A stretch of 64,000 bases of DNA from Nocardia brasiliensis ATCC 700358. Its GTDB lineage: Bacteria > Actinomycetota > Actinomycetes > Mycobacteriales > Mycobacteriaceae. The stretch covers positions 3,224,001 to 3,288,000 of the forward strand of contig NC_018681.1 in the NCBI RefSeq assembly GCF_000250675.2. The letters are read 5' to 3'. Both the position numbers and the translations under genes were made by a program. Under the pieces are notes generated by a model. It was given only the letters and a program-made list of their open reading frames with translations, made no database searches and was not told the origin of the DNA. Numbering within the stretch: position 1 is the first letter of the stretch; the number at the start of each line of letters is the position of its first letter. Shown here piece by piece: positions 27,844-36,240 of the stretch.

Positions 27844-27884
27844 CCCGCAGCCCCGCACACCGGGTCGGCGTGCGGGGCTGCGGG
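27844..27884. terminator. Bidirectional terminator between ADP-ribosylglycohydrolase gene and katG
   Basis: A perfect 15-bp stem (CCCGCAGCCCCGCAC with GTGCGGGGCTGCGGG) closes on an 11-nt loop between two convergent genes. It is the strongest hairpin terminator in the window. Confidence 0.75.
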
Positions 27885-27925
27885 GGGAGCGGCCGCTGTC
27901 CGGTGTGCCGGTCAGCGCACCCGGG

Positions 27926-30154
27926 TCAGGACAGCTCGAAGCGATCCAGGTTCATCACCTTCACCCAGGCGGCGATGAAGTCCCGCGCGAACTTCTCTTT
28001 CGCGTCGTCGGTGGCGTAGACCTCGGCGAGCGCGCGCAGCTGCGAGTTCGAGCCGAAGACCAGATCGACCCGGCTGCCGGTCCAGCGCACCGCGCCGCTG
28101 TCGCGATCGGTGCCGTCGTAGCTGCCCTCGTGGCCCGCCGGCGCCCACTGGGTGCCCATGTCGAGCAGGTGCACGAAGAAGTCGTTGCTCAGCACACCCG
28201 GGTTCGCGGTGAACACACCCGCCGCGGACTGTCCGTGGTTCGCGCCGAGCACGCGCAGTCCGCCCACGAGGACCGTCATCTCGGGCGCGCTGAGGGTCAG
28301 CAGGTTCGCCCGATCGATGAGCAGGTATTCGGCGGGCAACCGGTTGCCCTTGCCGAGGTAGTTGCGGAAGCCGTCGGCCGCGGGTTCCATCGCGGCGAAG
28401 GACTCCACATCGGTCTGCTCCTGCGTGGCGTCGGTGCGTCCCGGCGTGAACGGCACCTCGAGCGCGAAACCCGCGCTCGCGGCCGCCTGCTCGATCGCCG
28501 CCGAACCGGCCAGCACGACCAGGTCGGCGAACGAGACCCGGGTGTTGCCGGTCTGCGCCGCGTTGAACGACTCCTGGATGCCTTCGAGCACCGGCAGCAC
28601 GAGCGCGAGCTGGTCGGGCTCGTTGACCTCCCAGCCACGTTGCGGCTGCAGCCGGATGCGTCCGCCGTTCGCGCCGCCGCGCTTGTCACTGCCGCGGAAC
28701 GACGCCGCCGCCGACCAGGCCGTCGAAACGAGCTGGGCGACAGTCAGTCCCGAGGCGAGGATCTGGCTCTTGAGCGCCGCGATATCGGCCGCGCCGATCA
28801 GGTCGTGGGTGACGGCCGGAATCGGGTCCTGCCACAGCAGCGTCTCCTGCGGCACCAGCGGGCCGAGGTAGCGCACGACCGGTCCCATGTCGCGGTGGGT
28901 GAGTTTGAACCAGGCCTTGGCGAACTCCTGCGCCAGTTCCTCGGGGTGTTCGAGCCAGCGGCGGGTGATCCGCTCGTAGCTCGGGTCGACGCGCATCGAG
29001 AGGTCGGTCGTCAGCATGCCCGGCTGCTGCGTCTTCGCCGGATCGTGCGCGTCGGGCACCAGACCCGCGCCGCCGCCGTCCTTGGGAATCCACTGGTGCG
29101 CGCCCGCCGGGCTCTTGGTCAACTCCCATTCGTAGCCGTAGAGCGTCTCCAGGAAGCTGTTGTCCCACGCGATCGGGGTCGGCGTCCAGGTGACTTCGAG
29201 ACCGCTGGTGATCGCGTCCTTGCCCGCGCCGGTGCCGAACGAGCTCTTCCAGCCCAGGCCCTGTTCTTCCAGCGGCGCGGCCTCGGGCTCGGGGCCGACG
29301 TGATCGGCCGGGCCCGCGCCGTGCGCCTTGCCGAAGGTGTGCCCGCCGACGATCAGTGCCGCGGTCTCGATGTCGTTCATCGCCATCCGGGCGAACGTCT
29401 CGCGGATATCGATGGCGGCCGCGAGCGGATCCGGATTGCCGTTGGGGCCTTCCGGATTCACGTAGATCAGGCCCATTTGCACTGCGGCCAGCGGCTTTTC
29501 GAGGTCGCGGTTACCGCTGTAGCGGCCGTCGCCGCCGAGCCAGGTGTGCTCCGGACCCCAGTAGACGTCCTCCTCCGGCTCCCACTGATCGACCCGGCCG
29601 CCGCCGAACCCGAAGGTGTCGAAGCCCATCGACTCCAGCGCGACGTTGCCGGCGTAGACGATCAGATCCGCCCACGAGAGCTTCTTGCCGTACTTCTTCT
29701 TCACCGGCCACAGCAGCCGGCGGGCCTTGTCCAGGCTCGCGTTGTCGGGCCAGCTGTTCAACGGCGCGAACCGCTGCATGCCCGCGCCCGCGCCGCCGCG
29801 TCCGTCGCTGACCCGGTAGGTACCCGCCGAGTGCCAGGCCATTCGGATGAAGAACGGCCCGTAGTGCCCGAAGTCGGCCGGCCACCAGTCCTGCGAGGTC
29901 GTCATCACCGCTTCGATATCGCGCTGCACCTCGGCCAGGTCGAGGGTCGCGAACTCCGCGGCGTAGTCGAAGTCCGGGTCCATCGGGTTGGCGACGGCCG
30001 GGTTCTTCTGCAGGATCTTCAGGTTGAGCTGGTTCGGCCACCAGTCACGGTTGCCACCGCCCTCGGTCGGGTACTTGAGGCGACCGGCCACGGGGCAGCC
30101 GCCTGCGGCGGGCTCCGTGTTCGCCTCGGCGATGGGCGGGTGTTCTTCGGGCAC
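27926..30154 (-). CDS. katG: Catalase-peroxidase
   Basis: This 742-aa bifunctional heme catalase-peroxidase removes hydrogen peroxide. The distal site RMAWHSAGTYR contributes the active Arg, Trp and His, and the Trp is part of the covalent Met-Tyr-Trp adduct. The adduct tyrosine is in GLIYVNPEGP; the proximal heme His is in VGGHTFGKAHGAG. Full length includes the degenerate C-terminal peroxidase half. In mycobacteria katG follows furA; here no furA is upstream and the promoter region is shared with divergent msrB-msrA, so the oxidative-stress regulator is elsewhere. Confidence 0.97.
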   Translation of the reverse strand: MPEEHPPIAEANTEPAAGGCPVAGRLKYPTEGGGNRDWWPNQLNLKILQKNPAVANPMDPDFDYAAEFATLDLAEVQRDIEAVMTTSQDWWPADFGHYGPFFIRMAWHSAGTYRVSDGRGGAGAGMQRFAPLNSWPDNASLDKARRLLWPVKKKYGKKLSWADLIVYAGNVALESMGFDTFGFGGGRVDQWEPEEDVYWGPEHTWLGGDGRYSGNRDLEKPLAAVQMGLIYVNPEGPNGNPDPLAAAIDIRETFARMAMNDIETAALIVGGHTFGKAHGAGPADHVGPEPEAAPLEEQGLGWKSSFGTGAGKDAITSGLEVTWTPTPIAWDNSFLETLYGYEWELTKSPAGAHQWIPKDGGGAGLVPDAHDPAKTQQPGMLTTDLSMRVDPSYERITRRWLEHPEELAQEFAKAWFKLTHRDMGPVVRYLGPLVPQETLLWQDPIPAVTHDLIGAADIAALKSQILASGLTVAQLVSTAWSAAASFRGSDKRGGANGGRIRLQPQRGWEVNEPDQLALVLPVLEGIQESFNAAQTGNTRVSFADLVVLAGSAAIEQAAASAGFALEVPFTPGRTDATQEQTDVESFAAMEPAADGFRNYLGKGNRLPAEYLLIDRANLLTLSAPEMTVLVGGLRVLGANHGQSAAGVFTANPGVLSNDFFVHLLDMGTQWAPAGHEGSYDGTDRDSGAVRWTGSRVDLVFGSNSQLRALAEVYATDDAKEKFARDFIAAWVKVMNLDRFELS

Positions 30155-30416
30155 GGATATTCCTTTCGCGATGCCTCGGGCTGCGGGTCTCGCGCACGAG
30201 ACACCCCGAAGTTGTGGATACGTTCAGAAGTATGAATCATTCCAGTCTTTGCCGGGCCGTTTTCCCCGGATTGCTCGAAGAGCGCACGTCGATCGGGTGC
30301 CGGGCTGTCGCGCGGCCGCGTTCCGGCGAATAATGACCGAAGTGTGACGCCCGGCTGAGCGGGGACTTTCCGGATCGGACCGTTCGTTGTACGGGAAGCC
30401 GATATGAGGAGGTCAT

Positions 30417-30872
30417 GTGGCACAGGAATACAACCGGAACCCTGCGGCGGTCTCCGCGCTGTCGCCGGAGCAGTACCACGTCACCCAGGAGAACGGGACA
30501 GAGCGCGCGTTCACCGGCGAGTACTGGGACAACCACGAGCCGGGGATCTACGTGGACGTGGTGTCGGGCGAGCCGTTGTTCGCGTCGGTCGACAAGTTCG
30601 ACAGCGGCTCCGGCTGGCCGAGCTTCACCAAGCCGATCGATGCCGCGAATGTGGTCGAGAAGCGGGACTTCAGCCACCTGATGATCCGGACCGAGGCACG
30701 CTCGGCGCATGGCGACAGCCATCTCGGGCATGTGTTCAAGGACGGCCCGCGCGCCGCGGGCGGCCTCCGATACTGCATCAACTCGGCGGCACTGCGGTTC
30801 ATCCACCTCGACGACCTCGAGGCGCAGGGGTACGGACAGTACAAGGCACTTTTCACGAAGGAGGACGCGTGA
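30417..30872 (+). CDS. msrB: Peptide-methionine (R)-S-oxide reductase
   Basis: The 151-aa product reduces the R-epimer of methionine sulfoxide in proteins. It contains SGSGWPSFTKPI, the substrate-pocket HGDSHLGHVF, and the catalytic Cys120 in GLRYCINSAALRF. The two CxxC pairs that hold zinc in many MsrB proteins are missing, so this is the zinc-free type. The GTG start at 30417 has AGGAGG just upstream; the ATG at 30415 is out of frame. It overlaps msrA by 4 nt (GTGA). Confidence 0.95.
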   Translation: MAQEYNRNPAAVSALSPEQYHVTQENGTERAFTGEYWDNHEPGIYVDVVSGEPLFASVDKFDSGSGWPSFTKPIDAANVVEKRDFSHLMIRTEARSAHGDSHLGHVFKDGPRAAGGLRYCINSAALRFIHLDDLEAQGYGQYKALFTKEDA

Positions 30873-31384
30873 GCGACACGCGAAAGGCGATTCTGGCCGG
30901 CGGCTGCTTCTGGGGCATGCAGGAATTGATCCGCAGGCAGCCCGGGGTGGTGTCGACGCGCGTCGGCTACACCGGCGGCAGCAACGACCACCCGACCTAT
31001 CGCAATCACCCGGGTCACGCGGAGGCCGTGGAGATCGTCTACGACCCGGCGCAGACCGATTACCGGGCGCTGCTGGAGTTCCTCTTCCAGATCCACGATC
31101 CGACGACGAAGGACCGGCAGGGCAACGACATCGGCAGCAGCTACCGCTCGGCGATCTTCTATCTGGACGACGAGCAGAAGCGCGTCGCGCTGGACACCAT
31201 CGCCGACGTCGACGCCTCGGGCCTGTGGCCGGGCAAGGTCGTCACCGAGGTGACCCCGGCGAGTGAGTTCTGGGAGGCCGAAGCCGACCACCAGGACTAC
31301 TTGCAGAAGTACCCGAACGGCTACACCTGCCACTTCCCCCGTCCGGGCTGGAAGCTGCCGAAGCGGGCGGCTGCCACGCAGTAA
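30869..31384 (+). CDS. msrA: Peptide-methionine (S)-S-oxide reductase
   Basis: The 171-aa product reduces the S-epimer of methionine sulfoxide. The catalytic motif is GGCFWG with Cys13; GYTGG, HAEAVEIVYDP, HDPTTKDRQGND and GSSYRSAIF are all conserved. The GTG start overlaps the msrB stop, so the two are translationally coupled, and together they repair both sulfoxide epimers beside katG. Confidence 0.96.
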   Translation: MSDTRKAILAGGCFWGMQELIRRQPGVVSTRVGYTGGSNDHPTYRNHPGHAEAVEIVYDPAQTDYRALLEFLFQIHDPTTKDRQGNDIGSSYRSAIFYLDDEQKRVALDTIADVDASGLWPGKVVTEVTPASEFWEAEADHQDYLQKYPNGYTCHFPRPGWKLPKRAAATQ

Positions 31385-31401
31385 CCGCGGTCCTGTGAAT
31401 T

Positions 31402-31436
31402 CTGGCCGGTACTCTTATCGCTGGGGTACCGGCCAG
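31402..31436. terminator. Bidirectional terminator after msrA
   Basis: CTGGCCGGTAC and GTACCGGCCAG form a perfect 11-bp stem with a 13-nt loop between convergent msrA and the flavin monooxygenase gene. Confidence 0.65.
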
Positions 31437-31462
31437 AGTCGTTGTGCGGCAGGGAACTCCGG

Positions 31463-32467
31463 TCAGCCGACCGCGGGCGCACCGGCCATGGCCGTCGCGG
31501 TCAGCTCGACCGAGCGCACCCGGTCGGCGATGCCGGTGGCGTGATGGGCGGTGATGAGTTCGTCGGCGTCGATGGACGCGGCGAAATCGTCCAGGTAGGT
31601 CCGGACCTCGGCGGGCGTGCCGACCGCGGTGTACTTGGTCATCGCGGTGAGCTGCCAGCCGTTGGGCGAGGCGAGGAACGCGTCGATGTCCGCGTCGGAG
31701 AAGTCGGCGCCCGCCGCGCCCCGCTTGATCATCATCCGGGCGCGCGCCCGGTAGGCGACGGTCTTCTGCTCCGCCGCGTCGTCGGCGTCCGCGGCGGCGA
31801 ACACGTTGACCCCGGCCATCACGTACGGCTCGGCCAGCTGCTCGGACGGACGGAACACGTCGCGGTAAACCGATACCGCCTGGTGTAGCGCGTCGGGCGC
31901 GAAGTGCGACGCGAACGCGTACGGCAGGCCGAGCTGCCCGGCGAGCTGTGCGCCGAACAACGACGAACCCAGAATGTACAGCGGCACAACACCTTCCGCG
32001 CGCGGTACGGCGCGCACACCCGGTACCCGGGTGTTCCCGGTCAGGTAGCCCTGCAACTCCAGCACGTCCTGCGGGAAGGAGTCCGCCGATGACGGATCGC
32101 GGCGCAGCGCGTACATCGTCTTCTGATCGCTACCGGGTGCGCGGCCCAGCCCGAGATCGATCCGGCCGGGGAACAGCGTCTCCAGCGTGCCGAACTGCTC
32201 GGCGATCACCAGCGGGGAATGGTTGGGCAGCATGATGCCGCCCGCGCCGAGCCGGATGGTCGCGGTGTGCTCGGCGATGTGGCCGATCAGCACGCTGGTC
32301 GCGCTCGACGCGATGGATCCCATGTTGTGATGCTCCGCGTACCAGACGCGGCGGTAGCCGCTGCGTTCGGCGGCCTGCGCCAGCGCGACACTGTTGGCGA
32401 AGCTGTCGCGCGCGGTCTGGCCGGGCGCGATCGATGCCAGGTCGAGGATGGACAGGGCGATGGGCAT
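31463..32467 (-). CDS. LLM-class flavin-dependent oxidoreductase
   Basis: This 334-aa bacterial luciferase-like TIM barrel has the segments VWYAEHHNMGSIASS, GAGGIMLPNHSPL, GRIDLGLGRAPGSD and YILGSSLFGAQLAG, characteristic of the YhbW/MsnO8-like subgroup of FMN monooxygenases. It is 19 bp downstream of an ArsR regulator gene on the same strand, so it is probably derepressed by the ligand that the regulator senses. Substrate unknown. Confidence 0.9.
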   Translation of the reverse strand: MPIALSILDLASIAPGQTARDSFANSVALAQAAERSGYRRVWYAEHHNMGSIASSATSVLIGHIAEHTATIRLGAGGIMLPNHSPLVIAEQFGTLETLFPGRIDLGLGRAPGSDQKTMYALRRDPSSADSFPQDVLELQGYLTGNTRVPGVRAVPRAEGVVPLYILGSSLFGAQLAGQLGLPYAFASHFAPDALHQAVSVYRDVFRPSEQLAEPYVMAGVNVFAAADADDAAEQKTVAYRARARMMIKRGAAGADFSDADIDAFLASPNGWQLTAMTKYTAVGTPAEVRTYLDDFAASIDADELITAHHATGIADRVRSVELTATAMAGAPAVG

Positions 32468-32486
32468 GGGACGCCGCCTTTCGGGA

Positions 32487-32786
32487 TCAGAGAACGCGCT
32501 GCAGTTGTGCGGTGAAGGCCCGGATGCGGGCGTCGTCGCGGCGGTAGTAGATCCATTGACCGCGCCGGGTGCCGGTGACGAACCCCGCGCGCTGCAGGAT
32601 CGCCAGGTGCGTCGAGATGGTCGAGGCCGAGGTGCCGGCCTTCTGCTGGATCAGGCCCGCGCAGACGCCGAGTTCGGCGGTATCGCAGGCCCGCCCGGGG
32701 AAGTGCACGTCCGGCTCCTTGAGCCATTCCAGCACCCGCAGCCGGGTCTCGTTCGCCAGCGCCTTGCATTCGTCCAGCACGGGCAC
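32487..32786 (-). CDS. ArsR-family transcriptional regulator
   Basis: The 99-aa winged-helix repressor has ALANETRLRVLEWL at the N-terminus and the recognition helix ASTISTHLAILQRAGFV. The metal box ELCVC of classic ArsR/SmtB is absent; single cysteines in RACDTAELGVCAG precede the recognition helix, so metal sensing is not assured. It heads a two-gene operon with a flavin monooxygenase. A palindrome 6 bp before its start is the likely autoregulatory site. Confidence 0.9.
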   Translation of the reverse strand: MPVLDECKALANETRLRVLEWLKEPDVHFPGRACDTAELGVCAGLIQQKAGTSASTISTHLAILQRAGFVTGTRRGQWIYYRRDDARIRAFTAQLQRVL

Positions 32787-32791
32787 CGCCC

Positions 32792-32815
32792 TTCGTTATT
32801 TCGCTAATTAACGAA
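32792..32815. promoter_or_regulatory. Candidate ArsR operator
   Basis: TTCGTTA and TAACGAA are perfect 7-bp inverted arms with a 10-nt spacer in an AT-rich patch right before the ArsR start codon, matching the size and position of ArsR autoregulatory operators. Confidence 0.55.
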
Positions 32816-32951
32816 ACTACGCCGCGTTCTACTGCTCGGCACCATGATGCAGGTCACTCCGAGCCGCGGCACCACCCTGTGCAACCCGCGCGACCACACC
32901 CGGTACAACGCGGTCGTGCTCGATTCCATGCCCTTGCGCCGAAGGTGCGAT

Positions 32952-33710
32952 TCAGCCGCCGGACGGACCGCCGACCACGGTCGGTTGCGGTCGTGCCGAC
33001 AGGGCGGTGGGCGCGATGGTGTCGAACAGCCGCAGGACGTCGCGCACGAATTCGATGCGGCCGACGCCGAGCCGGGCCAGCGCGGGTCCGTGGTCCGCGG
33101 CGACCACCACCGTCGAGCCGGCCAGGAACAGCCACCACAGCACCGCGATCACCCGGCGCGCGCCGGGCGTGCTCGTGGCGAACGCAGCCCGCAGGCGCTG
33201 GCAGTGGAACGGCACGTGCCGGAGTTCGTCGTTCAGGATCAATCCGGCGACCTGCGTGGTCAGCGGATCGTCGGTGCCGTCGCGCAACGCGCGGTAATAG
33301 CGCAGCGCGACGATCTCCGCGACCATCAGCACGGTCAATTCCAGCCGCAGCCCGAGCATCCGGCGCAGTCGCACGAAAACCAGGTCGCTCCAATGGCTTC
33401 CGATGGTCCGCCAGCCGCCTGCCCGCAGCAGCAAGCCCAGCAGTCGCGCGTGATTGATCTCCTCGGCGATGAACAGCCGGACTGCCGCGGCGTACTCCGG
33501 ATCGCCCGCGCGCTCGGCCTTGGCGATGAGATTCGCGCCGTCGCCGCTCTCGCCGACCTGGAAGCGTTGCACACTGCGCGCGACGGCCGGATGCAGCCGT
33601 GCTCCGCTCGCCCATTCCGGATCGCCGAGCGCGGCCCTGGCCACCGCCTTCGCCTCGAATTCGCTTGTCCACCGCGAGAACTCGTGCACATCCACCCTGT
33701 CGACCTCCAT
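32952..33710 (-). CDS. Ferritin-like superfamily protein
   Basis: The 252-aa, helix-rich product has two carboxylate-His motifs, AEEINHARLLG (near 93) and NDELRHVPFH (near 160), spaced as in ferritin-like diiron proteins, with an isolated Glu in VAEIVALRYY before the second pair. A diiron-binding oxidase or rubrerythrin-like role is inferred; none of the flanking genes reveals a substrate. A hydrophobic stretch near 187-205 (IAVLWWLFLAGSTVVVA) may be a membrane helix. It is divergent from the dehydrogenase gene across 114 bp. Confidence 0.7.
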   Translation of the reverse strand: MEVDRVDVHEFSRWTSEFEAKAVARAALGDPEWASGARLHPAVARSVQRFQVGESGDGANLIAKAERAGDPEYAAAVRLFIAEEINHARLLGLLLRAGGWRTIGSHWSDLVFVRLRRMLGLRLELTVLMVAEIVALRYYRALRDGTDDPLTTQVAGLILNDELRHVPFHCQRLRAAFATSTPGARRVIAVLWWLFLAGSTVVVAADHGPALARLGVGRIEFVRDVLRLFDTIAPTALSARPQPTVVGGPSGG

Positions 33711-33824
33711 CCTCGTCGAGCGCGCCCCCTCGGTGGCGAACCCGTTGTTCCGGCAAACCTAAACAGCCGGTGTGGAGCTCGGAAGCGCACTTCGTGGAGA
33801 TCCTGTGCAGGTAGGGTCCCGGCA

Positions 33825-34697
33825 ATGGCGAAGATTGCTTTCCTGGGGACCGGCCGGATGGGCGCGGGGATGGCGGCGCGGCTGATCGCCGCGGGGCACG
33901 ACGTCGCGGTGTTCAACAGATCGCCGGAGAAGGTCGCGGACCTGGTAGCCGCGGGCGCGGCCCGGGCGCAGACACCGCGTGCTGCGGCCGAGCAGGCCGA
34001 CGCCGTCTTCGCGATGGTCGCCGACGATGCCGCCTCGCGCGCGGTGTGGCTCGGCGCGGAGGGTGCCCTCGCGGCGGCGGGCGCGCCCGGCCGATTCGCG
34101 ATCGAGTGCTCGACCCTGTCCCGGCCCTGGGTGCTCGAGCTCGCGAAACAGGCCGCGACGCAGGGATTCCGGTACATCGACTCGCCGGTCACCGGGCTGC
34201 CCACAGCTGCGGCGGCCGGAGAGTTACGCCTGCTGATCGGGGCCGCGCCCGCGGACCTCGACGCGGTGCGCCCGCTGCTGGAACCGTTGTGCGGCAGCAT
34301 CGTTCACTTCGGTGAGGTCGGCGCGGGCACCGCGTACAAACTGGTGCAGAATCTGCTGGGCTCGGTGCAGATCGCCGCGACCGCGGAGGCGCTGCGGATC
34401 GCCGAACTCAGCGGACTCGACCTGCCCGCGGTGGTCGACACCCTCGCGCTGAGCGTCGCGGCCAGTCCGACGGTGACGCGGGTCAGCCGGTTGATGCTGG
34501 ACGGCGTGCACGACCGCGATATCGCGTTCACGGCCGCGCTGCGCTTGAAGGACACCCGCATCGGGATGGAACTCGCCGAGGCCGTGCACGCGCCCGCCGC
34601 GCTGGGGCGTGCCGCCTTCGACCTCTTCGGGCGGCTCGTCGAGGCGGGCCACGGTGAGCTCAACGAAACCAAGGTCATCGATCTTTTACGGGAATGA
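33825..34697 (+). CDS. NAD(P)-dependent beta-hydroxyacid dehydrogenase family protein
   Basis: The 290-aa product has an N-terminal Rossmann motif FLGTGRMGAGMAARL, substrate-binding DSPVTGLPTAAAAGEL and the catalytic lysine in GAGTAYKLVQNLL, the signature layout of 3-hydroxyisobutyrate, tartronate semialdehyde and imine reductases. ATG 33825 gives the exact N-terminus MAKIAFLGTG. The frame extends far upstream without a credible start, but that part is a shadow of the ferritin-like gene. Substrate unknown. Confidence 0.9.
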   Translation: MAKIAFLGTGRMGAGMAARLIAAGHDVAVFNRSPEKVADLVAAGAARAQTPRAAAEQADAVFAMVADDAASRAVWLGAEGALAAAGAPGRFAIECSTLSRPWVLELAKQAATQGFRYIDSPVTGLPTAAAAGELRLLIGAAPADLDAVRPLLEPLCGSIVHFGEVGAGTAYKLVQNLLGSVQIAATAEALRIAELSGLDLPAVVDTLALSVAASPTVTRVSRLMLDGVHDRDIAFTAALRLKDTRIGMELAEAVHAPAALGRAAFDLFGRLVEAGHGELNETKVIDLLRE

Positions 34698-34742
34698 TCG
34701 CGCCGAGCGCCTAGACTTCGTTTCGAAAAGGAAGGACAGCTC

Positions 34743-34889
34743 ATGAAGCGGAACCTGAATTGCCCGTGTGGCGAGGCGATCGTCGGCGTGGACGAGGACG
34801 ATCTCGTCGAGAAGACACAGGCTCACCTCGCCGCGAACCATCCGGGGCACGAGTACTCGCGCGACGAGATCCTGTTCATCGCTTACTGA
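34743..34889 (+). CDS. Small DUF1059-like protein (48 aa)
   Basis: The product is 48 aa, starting MKRNLNCPCGEAIVG and ending YSRDEILFIAY. It has a CPCG cluster and a HLAANHPGHEY segment, resembling short DUF1059 proteins, which are predicted small metal-binding proteins. GGAAGGA lies 7 nt upstream of the ATG and codon use fits the genome. The gene lies 45 bp downstream of the dehydrogenase gene on the same strand and may share its transcript. Function unknown. Confidence 0.75.
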   Translation: MKRNLNCPCGEAIVGVDEDDLVEKTQAHLAANHPGHEYSRDEILFIAY

Positions 34890-35244
34890 TCGAAGCGTGC
34901 ATAGCGGCCGCTGCGCCGCTGCGGGCGAACTGGGGAGGAGTGGGGACATGCCACTCCTCGTCCCGGTACGCCCTCAGTTCTAGTGCCGCACAGGCTATTT
35001 CATAATCACGCTCACTTCTGCCGGGCGCGCGGGTCGCGGCCGGGTGCGCCGCGCCGTCGACTGCTTCGTTTGCGCGACATATTGTCTCGATTACATTCGA
35101 GCTCGAGTGACCTCGCCGCAGCGCGAGTCGGATCCCCACACCGTGTGAAACGGCAAATCCATTGCCGCGCAGCCGTGCCGGCCGTTCGCGCTGTATCCCG
35201 CCGCCGTCGCGCCCGCCGCGCGGCTCCTCCGAAGTGGGGTCCCT
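34890..35244. other. Intergenic region upstream of the HExxH protein gene
   Basis: No supported gene lies in these 355 bp. An 87-codon minus-strand frame (34876-35139) lacks homology I recognise. The promoter of the secreted protein gene must lie here; an AT-richer patch (35080-35105) is a candidate position. Confidence 0.45.
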
Positions 35245-36195
35245 GTGAACCGCAAACTTTCTGTGCCCATCGTCGCCGCCTGCCTGGTCCTCGCCCTCGG
35301 ACCCGGTTCACTGGCCGTAGCGACGCCCCTGTCCGGTCTGCCCGAAGCGGCCCAGGCCGCGCCCTACTGTTACGAGGAGCCGTCGCAGCCACAGGCCGAT
35401 ATCAGCGACCTGAAAGCTCGCTTCAATCGGTCCAATTGGATGCCGACGCTGCAGGCCATGTACAAGCGGCGCTGGCCGAGCGGGGAGAAGCTGGCGATCG
35501 CCCAGGCCAAGGACAAGTACTGGAATCAGTTCGTGGACACCAGCAGTTTCGACGCGTTCGCGGAATCGATGATGGTGGCGATCCACGAGGAGACGCATAT
35601 GTGGGATCTGGACGGGGCGCGCACCGTGTGGGATGTGCGCACCGCGTCGTGGGTCAACGCCACCCAGCAGATCCTGGACATTCCGCTGCACGGCGGGTTC
35701 CCGCGCAAGGAGATCCTGCCGCTGATCAAGGACAAGCTCAGCGACGACATGGACGGCATCTACCTGCGGGACCGGCAGCAGGGCGACTATCGCCTGCAAG
35801 GCGTCCTCGCCGAGTTGAACGCGGGGCTGACCGGTCTGCCCGCGGTCACCGTGGTGCAGGAGTACATCAAGGGGATCGGTGCGAGCAATGCCCGCGACAT
35901 CGCCGCGACCAATCTGCGGTACCTGCTGCTGTACTTGCGTGTCGCCAAGGACAAGCACCCGGACTACTGGGCGAAGATCAAGAACGAACCCAAGGTGCGT
36001 GAGCTGGTGCTGACCCAGTTCCTGCGCACCGCTTACTGGTTGGAGAAGTCCGCGCCCTACACCGGGAAGCTCGGCAGTCCGGACGCGGACAAGATCACCG
36101 CGAAGAACTATGCCCCGGAGAACATCTCGATTCTCGAGGAATTCACCGGACGCAAGGTGCGCACCGACGCGCAGAAGAATTGCACCGTCTCCTGA
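35245..36195 (+). CDS. Secreted protein with an HExxH zincin motif
   Basis: The 316-aa precursor has an N-terminal signal peptide (hydrophobic 7-25, cleavage after AVA at 26 or AQA near 38). Residues 114-118 read HEETH within VAIHEETHMWDLDG, the zinc-binding signature of metallopeptidases. E190 in VLAELNAGL, in a helix-like stretch, is a candidate third ligand. Cys42 and the Cys four residues before the C-terminus could form one disulfide. I do not recognise a family; a secreted zinc peptidase is an inference from the motif and export signal. The start is GTG. Confidence 0.7.
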   Translation: MNRKLSVPIVAACLVLALGPGSLAVATPLSGLPEAAQAAPYCYEEPSQPQADISDLKARFNRSNWMPTLQAMYKRRWPSGEKLAIAQAKDKYWNQFVDTSSFDAFAESMMVAIHEETHMWDLDGARTVWDVRTASWVNATQQILDIPLHGGFPRKEILPLIKDKLSDDMDGIYLRDRQQGDYRLQGVLAELNAGLTGLPAVTVVQEYIKGIGASNARDIAATNLRYLLLYLRVAKDKHPDYWAKIKNEPKVRELVLTQFLRTAYWLEKSAPYTGKLGSPDADKITAKNYAPENISILEEFTGRKVRTDAQKNCTVS

Positions 36196-36202
36196 ACGGG
36201 CC

Positions 36203-36233
36203 CGGCCGGGATCGCCGACGGTGCTCCCGGCCG
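36203..36233. terminator. Bidirectional hairpin after the HExxH gene
   Basis: CGGCCGGGA and TCCCGGCCG form a 9-bp perfect stem with a 13-nt loop between convergent genes. Confidence 0.5.
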
Positions 36234-36240
36234 TTCGGGA

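Noticed and set aside
30237..30806. Possible furA-like gene next to katG
   Set aside because: Frame is an antisense shadow of msrB; no Fur motifs present.
34876..35139. 87-aa minus-strand frame
   Set aside because: No homology recognised, no convincing ribosome site, overlaps the DUF1059-like gene's end.
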